DNA of 26,614 nucleotides from Saccoglossus kowalevskii (Eukaryota; Hemichordata; Enteropneusta; Harrimaniidae): positions 445,117-471,730 of the forward strand of contig NW_003126388.1 of the NCBI RefSeq assembly GCF_000003605.2. The letters are read 5' to 3'. The notes below the pieces were generated by a model. It saw only the letters and a list, made by a program, of their open reading frames with translations, was not told the origin of the DNA and made no database searches. The position numbers and the translations under genes are program-made. Positions 19,453 to 26,614 of this stretch are shown one piece after another; within the stretch, counting starts at the first letter, position 1; each line of letters starts with the position of its first letter.

Positions 19453-19664
19453 ACGATAACAACTTTATGTTTTCGACATTGTGAAGTTCTTTCGTTTTGG
19501 GGAGGAAAAAAACGATTCTGACAAGATAATTTAGAAATTTATATTACCGGTAAAAATAATTCATTACGAAATATATTCCCTATGCACCCATACATAATGT
19601 TCATAATTACCGATTACACAAGAATATTACACAATGTCGAAACAGAAATTCTTTCAAGTTATCG
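19453..19664. mobile_element. inverted-repeat element family D, internally deleted copy (212 bp)
   Basis: Follows the 17432 copy from CGATAACAACTTTATGTTTT through ATTCCCTATGCACCC and GATTACACAAGAATATTACA. It then jumps straight to the right terminal repeat (CAATGTCGAAACAGAAATTC). About 190 bases present in the larger copy are missing, a typical internal-deletion derivative. Confidence 0.65.
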
Positions 19665-19964
19665 CAGTGTTGTCATGCACACCCTTTGCCGATAGGACTT
19701 TCCTTGCAAGGAATCCCATATTAGCATTTCGAACTATGTTATTGAATATGTTAACAGCTTAACCAAATCTTAAATAAGGAGTAGTATTTTTTTAAATGGC
19801 AGACTAACACGATCTACTTGACGAATACTCAACCAAAGCAACTAACCCAGTGTGGCCAGTACTCATGTGATTTATATGTACTTGCTTTCATCCTCTTTAA
19901 TATTTGTATTCAAACATTAGAGAAACCATTGTTTTAAATTGTTGGGTACATCACCCATTGGTTC

Positions 19965-20292
19965 TATCCTCGGGGGCGGAGCTACGTCACAGACGTTCCA
20001 CGTTGCTAAGACGCGCACTACTGTACCATGCATTTCCATGGGCTCTGTGCGCTGCTGTGGAACGCCGGTCGAGCCGGTGAAAATTCGAGAAAACAATACA
20101 AACTCAACTTTGAAGTAATCCCGAACAATCAAATTTATATATGTTACACACGTAGGGCTAATCTTGTTGCACTGTTCAGAGGAGTCTCAACAATCACCCC
20201 AAAGTACCGTTTTCTGCGAGTTTTGGGCCTTTGTTTTCACCGCCGCCGGTTGCCAGGCGGTGAAAATGCCCGGATGTCCGCCCCCGAGGATA
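19965..20292. repeat. 16-bp perfect inverted repeat pair bounding a 328-bp segment
   Basis: TATCCTCGGGGGCGGA at 19965-19980 is matched exactly in inverse orientation by TCCGCCCCCGAGGATA at 20277-20292. The segment between is richer in G and C than its surroundings and has no coding capacity. It could be a single-copy non-autonomous DNA transposon. No target duplication is evident. Confidence 0.5.
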
Positions 20293-21142
20293 AACTGCTC
20301 TTCTATCAATAGGCTGTTTACGCAACGCGCTACATACGATATGACCACGTGGTACAAGTAATGAACATTATACCTTTCCACAGTCCCTTGGAGGGACTGT
20401 GACCTTTCATAATAATCGCACAGTAAATCATTTTTTTTATTTATTCAGTTGATGATAACTCATAATACAATTTGTTCATAATGATGCAGTACCTAACAGT
20501 ATTAAATATTCCGCGTTCTCATCTAGTAATGCATCTTTGGAAATATATATATTAGTAGCATTGGGATGAAAACATAGTGCAACAGACGAGTTTCTAGTTA
20601 TAGCGCCACCATTCGTTTTCTGTGCGAGAATGGGGAGGTTGATTTCGAGCTCACGCAATGTGTTCGTTGGTTTCGCTCGAACGTTTACGCAGTGAAATCA
20701 CCCCACCCATACGCAGACGAAATTGGAACGTGTTTGCACCCGGGCCTATACGCGCAAGCTTTCAAGATGACGACGGAACTCAAAACTTATCAATTGTACG
20801 TAACATAAACAAAAAAAGAGAGTTTCTACGTTTTACCTGACTAAATGTTTATTCTGCTATTTTAGGCCAATTCAAACGCACTACTATTAACAAAATGACA
20901 AAAACGATGCACATGTTGTGTGGTGTGCGCTTGAGCACCCCAATCACTGCAGAATTAACATGAAATACAAATTATCACCGTTTACCTTGCATTACCACGG
21001 TGATGGGTTGATTAAGAAAACATTTATTTGCCAACAAATAAAATATACGTAAAACACGTTTTGGGAAAGAAAAGTATCGTTTTCCAATTTACATGATGCA
21101 TTCTTCTTGTAGGTAAACTATACAAGATCTATTTTTCATGAA
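20293..21142. other. intergenic sequence upstream of the ARM-TIR-SAM gene
   Basis: Contains a 10-bp-stem palindrome at 20379-20401 (CACAGTCCCT, loop TGG, AGGGACTGTG). A CpG-containing stretch at 20600-20795 ends in a reasonable plus-strand donor (CAATT/GTACGTAA). That stretch could be a promoter or 5' noncoding exon of the downstream gene, but nothing proves it. No other gene is supported. Confidence 0.35.
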
Positions 21143-21582
21143 CAGTGGTCGTCGCGCTGCGCATGTGCGACATTTGTGTTGACAAACATTGATTTTCCCA
21201 CAATCCAATGTGCTCTTCTGACGGAAATTGCGAGTACGAATTTTGACCTGGGCGCAATGCGCACTACTACCACCGGTGACTCCTTCGATACCTTCCAATC
21301 ACCAAAGAAATTACATAGTTAAAGCGGGAGGGTCGTCACCTGCGCACGCACGGGAATTGAGTACAACACACGCTAAAAACGCAAAGGCTCGTGGGTAGAC
21401 GCTTGTTTGTAAACAATGACACGCTATGGCCATCTGACGCATGCGCAGTTGACGACTCCCTCGCTTCATAGTAACGCCTCAGTTTATATTCGTTGGTACG
21501 CGCCACAGTCAAAGTCGCTTTCTTTGTTCATATGAGTCCAATATTTCGCGCATGCGTGCCGCAGCGACCATTGCCCTTTAGA
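21143..21582 (+). mobile_element. MITE family C copy 2, interrupted by a family B element
   Basis: Matches the 10820-11126 element: CAGTGGTCGTCGCGCTGCGC, CCACAATCCAATGTGCTC and TCCTTCGATACCTTCCAATC on the left; CACAGTCAAAGTCGC and TCGCGCATGCGTGCCGC on the right. Both terminal TTAAs are degraded. A 150-bp family B copy splits it at 21319-21468. It ends about 190 bases before the start codon of the ARM-TIR-SAM gene, so it lies in its promoter or 5' UTR region. Confidence 0.75.
21319..21468 (-). mobile_element. MITE family B copy 4, nested inside family C
   Basis: Runs from TTAAAGCGGGAGGGTCGTCA to GACGACTCCCTCGCTTCA, with the interior ACACGCTAAAAACGCAAAGG and CGCTTGTTTGTAAACAATG of the family. 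Orientation is the same as the 11944 copy. The left TTAA is intact and the right is changed to TTCA. The uninterrupted family C copy has a TTAA at the corresponding place (in AAGCTTAAAAACG). Confidence 0.75.
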
Positions 21583-21771
21583 TACACTACAACTAGAAGT
21601 ACAAGAATACCTGGTATGAATAGAAATGTGTAATAGATAGAAAGGTAAATGTTGAAATGACAGACGTATGTACTGACACAAAAAATAAATGAATAAATAC
21701 TGATTACGTTATCGTTATTCATACTACAGGGTTTGAGACTGAAAAATTGATATCAACTTAGAAGACTGACA
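21583..21771 (+). promoter_or_regulatory. 5' flank / 5' UTR of the ARM-TIR-SAM gene
   Basis: AT-rich, with a possible 3' splice site TACTACAG at 21722-21729. A noncoding first exon further upstream could therefore join at 21730. An in-frame stop (TAG) lies between 21730 and the ATG at 21772, so translation should start at 21772. No clear TATA box placement can be assigned. Confidence 0.35.
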
Positions 21772-22728
21772 ATGGGTTGTGGAGCAAGCGCCACCGGCAA
21801 CGTGGACGTCTCAGGGACACCAACTAAATTGGAATCAACACGTAAAAATACATACCGTAATGCCCTAATGTTTTCGCAGCTAGAAGATGAAGAGGATCTC
21901 ATGGAAGACACTCCAGAAATAATAGAGGGGAAAGAAAAACTGCGTGCCTTGGTCGAGTATCTCGATAAAGCCGACGTTGAGTCTATTAGCACCCAAGCTG
22001 GTTTGGACACTCTACTAAGCGTGGACAGCGTGCTTGGTGACTTCTCTTCTTATGACAACATGCCGAAAATGAAGAAATACGGAATTTTTTTGGCTGATAT
22101 CAACTTTCCCAGAGTATTTGCAAATCTGTGGGATAAAATACGAAATCCGATAGACGAAGGATTGGATAGTAAAGAACAAAGTGTGATATATGCGTTTGCT
22201 CTTTTTGAAGGGTGTAAAACCATGATAGGCGGATTATGTGACAGCTCTGTTAGGTTCTCGTGTAAAATTGGTCAGGAAGGCGTCATTGGGCGCTTAGTTA
22301 CGGATTTGGAGAATCCCAGATTACAGCCCAGTGAGATATCGGAAGAAAGCAGCGTTATGGAAGAGGACGCCATCTACGGCATGCTCAGGAGTACTATCAT
22401 GTGCATGCACAACTCTATCAAAAACTGGTCCGATAACAAACCCTATTTCCGCGAAGCCAATGCAGTTAAACTGCTACATAAGTACGTCGAAAACTGTAAA
22501 AACCCGAGCATCCGGGCAAATTCTCTCTTCACATTGGTGTACATCGTGAACGAAGATGAGAATCACATGATCAGCGCCGGAGAGGAGATGGATTTTTTCA
22601 TCACAACGCTGAAAAAGTCGATCGAAAACACATACAGTCATCACATGTGTGAAGTTGGTGATTATACATTTACTGCGTTAGAGATTGTCGATGGGATCAT
22701 ACACCTCGCCGCTAATGATACAAACAAG
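21772..22728 (+). CDS. ARM-TIR-SAM exon 1: lipidation signal and first helical repeats
   Basis: 957 bases encoding residues 1-319, phase 0 donor AACAAG/GTAAAC. The start is the first ATG in a fair context (GACAATGG). Residues 1-40 are polar with the MGCGAS anchor; from about 45 the chain is alpha-helical and acidic. The frame runs on past the donor to a stop at 22809. An unspliced or intron-retained transcript would give a 345-residue form lacking TIR and SAM. Confidence 0.9.
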
Positions 22729-25661
22729 GTAAACTACATGTATGTAGATTTAAATCAAAGCTACTTGAAAATGGTAATTATCCGGAAATCATCAAACTAC
22801 GCCGCGTGAATTATAAAAGCAAATATACGACAAACTATCTTGATTAATTCTTACACGAGTTAAAAGTCAGTAATGAGCAATGTTATAGTCGGTTCCGGAA
22901 CTTATGTAGTATATGGGATTTCAATGAAGTAATCTGACTACATCGTTCCTAAAAATCGCGCCCTTTAATGACGTAAAGTGACATGAAGACGCCATTGTTG
23001 ATTTAGATCTGTGGTCGTCCGACAATTTAAGAAAATACAATTGTAATGATCTACCATATTCAAAATGACGAAAAACTTTACAACCAAACAAAATTGTCTG
23101 ATTGAACGACGTTGGTTATTGCGTCACGGATTTTAATAGTCGATAGAGGGCGTACTTTGAGAAAATGTATGTTGTATGTTACTTACACTGAGTTTGCAAT
23201 GTACAAGTACAGTTTGTCTTTATTTCCAGGAAAAACTAGTGGACAAGAATGTTCTTCCGTTGTTAGTAAAATTGCTCTGTGACGACTGCACAGACAGAGA
23301 GAATGAAAAAGCAGCAGTTGCTATCTGGAATTTGGCTTTTCACGAGAATAATAAAGAAAGAATCAAAGCCGAGCCAAATTGTTTGGACGGTGAGTTGATA
23401 TTATAATCAATGTAACAGTGCATTTAATAGTGCGACTATATTCAAGTAAGAAGATGGTGAATTGTTCGAGTTACGCCAATATATTATAGACCTCCCAAAT
23501 TGTAACTCGATGTTTGATTACCAGTTAACAGAACTTCGAGTTATGGGCAATACATATTTTTGTTTTTGTTGAACGTCCACACTTCGAGTTACGGGCAAAA
23601 TAGATTTTTGTTTTTGTTGAACGTCCACACTTCGAGTTACGGGCAAAATAGATTTTTTTGTTTTGTTTAAACGTTCAAATTTAATGACTCGAACTTTGAT
23701 TAACAGTAAACTGAACTTCGAATTACGAACGTGGTTTCTGAAAAATGGGCGTGTTCATTTTTGTAACTCGGTGTTTTCGTAACTTGATGTCCGTGCCTCG
23801 AACAATTGTTAAACGTCAGTAAACGCCACAATTATCCGTGTCTAGGCAGATAGGGCGAACCAATCAAGCCCGGTTAACTTCACTTGCAAATAATACATGT
23901 ATGTGTTTGCATAGAGCTTAAACGATTGAAAGAATCCAGTAATCAAGCCATCAGCAAGGCGTGTACAGGTGCACTATGGCAACTAGGTGGCATGGAACAG
24001 CAGCTCGAACATGCCGAATTGATGGCTGAGTTAAAGTCCAACGACGAAGAGGAGTCTGGTGAAACCAATCTTGGTCACGTGATGATAAGCTACCAATGGG
24101 ATTGCCAGAAAGTTATGATAAAGGTGAAAGACCTTTTGAAAGCGGCTGGTTTTCGTGTATGGATGGATGTAGATCAGATGGGTAAGTAGCTACGCGTGAG
24201 GCAATTTGGCGGCACAATAACGGCTATACATGTCATGTCAAGTCATGTCATTTCATGTTATGTTGTTACGTTACGCCACGCCACGTTACGCTATGTTACG
24301 TTACGCTATGTTATGTTACGTCACGCCATGTTATGATATGTTATGTTATGTAATGTAATGTAATGTAATGTAATGTTATGTTATGTTATGTTATGTTATG
24401 TTATGTTTGTGTCGTGTTCGTGTCGTGTTATTTCATGGTCACGTTCTTTCCATAGCTGGATCAACGTTAGAGGCAATGGCTGAAGCTGTGGAAAAGGCAG
24501 ACGTTGTGCTCATTTGCATGTCAGAAAAGTACAAAAACAGTCCAAGTTGTCGTACAGGTATACGTCATGATATCATAACATTTCATCATTTTTCGACGCT
24601 GTTACACTTGAACGAAGTATTCAAAGCTGATGGTGTCGCTGACAAAAGAAGTATATTCTTTCACGATATAATATCGGGATATTTCATGCGTGTTTTTATG
24701 TTCTATTTTATTTATGATTGGCCCTGTATAGATCTCGATGGGCGACACGTATCGACCTTAATTAATTTCACTTTTATTCCGTCAGAGGCGGAATACACAT
24801 ATAAGCTACGAAAAGACTTCATCCCAATACAAGTACAGGCGAACTACTCTCCCGATGGCTGGCTTGGAATTCTCGTCGGAACTAAGTTGTACTTTGATGC
24901 GAGTGCCGATTCACATTTAAACGAAACAGTGTCTAAATTGATCAGAGAACTGGGGGAGCGTGGGAAAACGTCAAAGACGGGGAAAGTAAAAGCGCACGGT
25001 GAGTACTGGTTGTTGTACAGTTCGAAAGGTCACCCTAAGTGATATGTATACGTATATATGTTATGCTAAGGTCGCGAGCGGTCGCTGAGCGGCCATATAA
25101 ACATACAAAACTATGAATTAGATTAAGTTCAGTAGCATATTTAAAGAGATGGTGTGGGAAGTTTATCTGTGTTTGAAAGTGCACCTCGACAATATGGTAT
25201 GATTTATCGTTGTTTTGGAAGTGACAAAATGTTTGAATATACTAAAAATAATTAAAATTACATAACAATTACAAAGTAATTACGGTAAAATGCGGCATGT
25301 TTATGGTTTGTGTCTGTGTATGTATTGGACGAGAGCTTGCAGTTCATCTGACGTATTCACATTTATTGCAGAGAAAATGGTAGCAGCAGACGCTACCGCG
25401 ATAACCAGCGCATCGCGTGGAGACCGCCCCTCTCTCGAGAAATGGAACAATTACGATGTACTGCAGTGGTTGTCTGACACAGAGCTGGGTCACGTGAAGA
25501 AGAGATTCACCGGATACAACGGGAAATCCTTGATTGCATTGAAAAAGATGGAAATGAGGGCGCCAGAGTTTTTCTACGCCACGTTGAAGCAGGACATGGG
25601 ATTTAAAAATATGCTAGACTTGACGAAATTTTCAACGGCATTGGAAGATATCAATGAATAA
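21772..25661 (+). CDS. ARM-repeat / TIR / SAM protein, predicted lipidated NADase-like signalling protein
   Basis: Six exons join in frame: 21772-22728, 23230-23389, 23915-24181, 24456-24557, 24786-24998 and 25372-25661, giving 662 residues. Residues 1-6 are MGCGAS, a myristoylation motif with a palmitoylatable Cys3. Residues about 45-410 are helical armadillo-like repeats (VDKNVLPLLVKLL, EKAAVAIWNLAFHENNKERI, SKACTGALWQLGG). Residues 427-555 form a TIR domain: HVMISYQWDCQ, AAGFRVWMDVDQM, AMAEAVEKADVVLICMSEKY, SPSCRTEAEYTYKLRKDFIP and DGWLGILVGTKLYFD. Glu496 aligns with the catalytic glutamate of SARM1. Residues 589-658 form a SAM domain (WNNYDVLQWLSDTELGHVKK). TIR domains either scaffold immune signalling or cleave NAD+; ARM and SAM modules in SARM1 mediate autoinhibition and oligomerisation. 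The order ARM-TIR-SAM differs from SARM1 (ARM-SAM-SAM-TIR), so this is not a simple ortholog. Catalysis and membrane anchoring are inferred. Confidence 0.93.
22729..23229 (+). other. ARM-TIR-SAM intron 1
   Basis: 501-base GT/AG intron. Apart from the short read-through frame at its 5' end, it contains nothing I recognise. Confidence 0.75.
23230..23389 (+). CDS. ARM-TIR-SAM exon 2: armadillo repeat
   Basis: 160 bases, acceptor TTTCCAG, donor GTGAGT, phase 0 in and phase 1 out. It encodes residues 320-372 with a textbook armadillo pattern (VLPLLVKLLCDD, NEKAAVAIWNLAFHENNKER). Confidence 0.92.
23533..23678. repeat. 48-bp tandem repeat, three units, in intron 2
   Basis: ACTTCGAGTTAYGGGCAA starts units at 23533, 23581 and 23629. 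The first two are each 48 bases and end GTTGAACGTCCAC; the third diverges at its end. Degenerate ACTTCGARTTACG-like pieces continue on both sides (about 23460-23800), suggesting a longer, older array. Confidence 0.75.
23915..24181 (+). CDS. ARM-TIR-SAM exon 3: last armadillo helices and first half of TIR
   Basis: 267 bases, phase 1 at both ends, acceptor GCATAG, donor GTAAGT. It encodes ISKACTGALWQLGG, a short acidic linker (SNDEEESGETN), then TIR box 1 (HVMISYQW) and the WMDVDQM strand leading into the BB-loop region. Confidence 0.93.
24229..24425. repeat. pentanucleotide microsatellite (ATGTT/ACGTT/ATGTA) in intron 3
   Basis: A nearly 200-base run of 5-base units, with blocks of ACGTT/ACGCC variants on the left and uniform ATGTA then ATGTT on the right. 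It fills most of the 274-base intron between the two TIR exons. Confidence 0.85.
24456..24557 (+). CDS. ARM-TIR-SAM exon 4: TIR helix B to strand C
   Basis: 102 bases, phase 1 at both ends, acceptor TCCATAG, donor GTATAC. It encodes GSTLEAMAEAVEKADVVLIC and MSEKYKNSPSCRT. The donor falls after the first base of the putative catalytic glutamate codon. Confidence 0.9.
24786..24998 (+). CDS. ARM-TIR-SAM exon 5: TIR catalytic helix and C-terminal part
   Basis: 213 bases, phase 1 at both ends, acceptor CCGTCAG, donor GTGAGT. The split codon restores GAG (Glu496), followed by AEYTYKLRKDFIPIQVQ and WLGILVGTKLYFD. A basic linker (GERGKTSKTGKVKAH) then leads to the SAM exon. Confidence 0.92.
24999..25371 (+). 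other. ARM-TIR-SAM intron 5
   Basis: 373-base GT/AG intron, AT-rich. No coding or repeat content was seen apart from a short palindromic GCGAGCGGTCGCTGAGCGGC stretch. Confidence 0.75.
25372..25661 (+). CDS. ARM-TIR-SAM exon 6: SAM domain and stop
   Basis: 290 bases, entering in phase 1 after TATTGCAG, with stop TAA at 25659-25661. It encodes a serine/alanine linker and a SAM domain with EKWNNYDVLQWLSD, FTGYNGKSLIALKKM and LKQDMGFKNMLDLTKF. An AATAAA overlaps the stop codon; no better polyadenylation signal is obvious downstream. Confidence 0.92.
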
Positions 25662-26163
25662 ATCAGTAAAGTGAACAGCGAAGAATACAGCTCACACAGT
25701 GAACTGTGACACATTTCTAATGTATTATGGGAATTTATGCTAATTAAGAATAGACGCGTGACGTTTTGTGTGTAGCGCCTTATACATTGTATATAATAAT
25801 AATAATTACATACCTTGTCATAACGTCTTCGAGTATACTGTCTTTCATAATCAACAGTGCTTATATTGTGCCATTATTATAAAATGATATTTTATTTCTA
25901 ATAATGTATTCTTAAAAAATATTTACATATATTTGACATATGTGAATGTATTGTGATGGTGTTACACTTTGTGTTTTTGTTTAAACCTGTTATGACCACT
26001 GCGTGTGTCGGACGGTAATTATATGTACGTGTAAAATTTGTTGGCGACGTTTACTTTATAAAAACATCCATGTATTGTTGAAACCACTCACAGTCCATTA
26101 GAAACAATTAGAAATAATTTAAAATATTTTGATATTGCATCGTGATAAGATTTATGATTTATC
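25662..26163 (+). other. 3' UTR / downstream flank of the ARM-TIR-SAM gene
   Basis: AT-rich, with short (AAT)n at about 25795-25807. The transcript end cannot be placed from sequence. Confidence 0.4.
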
Positions 26164-26296
26164 TTAAAGGGCGGTGGTCGTCGCGCCACATCCTGTTCGA
26201 TATGGGACTCATAGCCACGTATACAACGCGTGTAAAATACATTGTTTATTTACATGAAATTCGAACACGCGCTGCACGAGGACCACCGCCCTTTAA
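26164..26296 (+). mobile_element. MITE family A, best-preserved copy (133 bp)
   Basis: Bounded by TTAAAGGGCGGTGGTCGTCG and GGACCACCGCCCTTTAA, with intact TTAA on both sides and inverted repeats of roughly 35 bases allowing gaps. The interior has TTCGATATGGGACTCATAG and ACATTGTTTATTTACATG. I use it as the reference orientation for the family. It creates an artificial open frame. Confidence 0.85.
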
Positions 26297-26614
26297 AATA
26301 CAAAATTGGGATTTCTTCGAACCCATATCACCATGTTTACTGCAAAAAGATTATTTTATTTTATGAACCATCATGCACAAATGTTTCATGAAGATTCAGT
26401 ATCAAACCAAATTAATTACACATGCATAAAAACTTATTGCTTCGAAAAAAATATATCGTGGAGTTTCGCTGTATGATATACATGGCAATGGCTTGTTCAT
26501 TTATATAAATTTTGAAATATACACAGATGATAACAGTGCAGTTGTGAAACTTATATATCAGTAATCTTTTTATACTAGTTTACGTGTAATTATTGTAAAT
26601 ATATGTATAATGCA
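26297..26614. other. AT-rich intergenic sequence
   Basis: No gene, repeat or regulatory element could be supported up to the window end. Confidence 0.45.

Noticed and set aside
20028-20381. Overlapping small frames on both strands near 20.0-20.4 kb
   Set aside because: They lie in or beside the segment bounded by the 16-bp inverted repeats and show no domain or splice context.
20379-20401. 23-base hairpin as a transcription terminator
   Set aside because: This is eukaryotic DNA with no adjacent gene end; a chance or repeat-derived palindrome is more likely.
20476-20658. Minus-strand 60-codon frame with protein-like composition
   Set aside because: It has no ATG start (begins TTG) and stops lie upstream in the same frame. 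No family is recognised and no splice sites support it.
24229-24425. CRISPR-like or regulatory tandem array
   Set aside because: Units are 5 bases without spacers, so it is a simple microsatellite in an intron.
21772-25661. Calling the plus-strand gene SARM1
   Set aside because: The SAM is single and C-terminal to the TIR, and the N-terminus is a lipidation motif. SARM1 has two SAMs before a C-terminal TIR.

Overview
This is a window of an animal nuclear genome. It has spliced genes with GT/AG introns, AT-rich noncoding DNA, microsatellites and many small transposon relics. The gene content points to an invertebrate: an SLC17 anion transporter with many introns, an ARM-repeat/TIR/SAM protein of the kind expanded in amphioxus, hemichordates, molluscs and brachiopods, and an APE-type non-LTR retrotransposon carrying a 2A-like motif. 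I cannot fix the phylum from sequence alone. A marine deuterostome or lophotrochozoan is the best guess.

Layout. At 1-1.8 kb there is no clear gene, only a short ORF with one membrane segment and a decayed coding-like stretch. Nine exons of an SLC17-family (sialin/VGLUT-like) transporter run on the minus strand from 8544 down to the stop codon at 1837. All junctions are phase-consistent and only the short first coding exon is missing. From 7.4 to 12.4 kb the sequence is dominated by short inverted-repeat elements with TTAA at their ends, several of which abut through a single shared TTAA. A decayed LINE (12620-16856, minus strand) sits inside one of these elements, flanked by an 8-bp target duplication. 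The stretch 17-21.6 kb is intergenic and holds two copies of a second inverted-repeat element, a 40-bp tandem repeat, a 16-bp inverted-repeat pair and a nested MITE pair.

The plus-strand gene at 21772-25661 is the most interesting object. Six exons join in frame to give a 662-residue protein with an N-terminal myristoylation/palmitoylation signal (MGCGAS), armadillo-like helical repeats, a TIR domain with a glutamate at the NADase catalytic position, and a C-terminal SAM domain. This uses the same parts as the axon-degeneration/innate-immunity NADase SARM1 (ARM-SAM-SAM-TIR), but the TIR and SAM are in the opposite order and a predicted membrane anchor is added. Every intron from exon 2 onward is phase 1, so the TIR exons form a symmetric, shuffling-compatible cassette.

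The two host genes are divergently transcribed and have no evident functional link. Most of the remaining structure comes from mobile elements whose insertion order can be read from nesting: LINE inside MITE A, MITE B inside MITE C, and chains of MITEs joined at TTAA.
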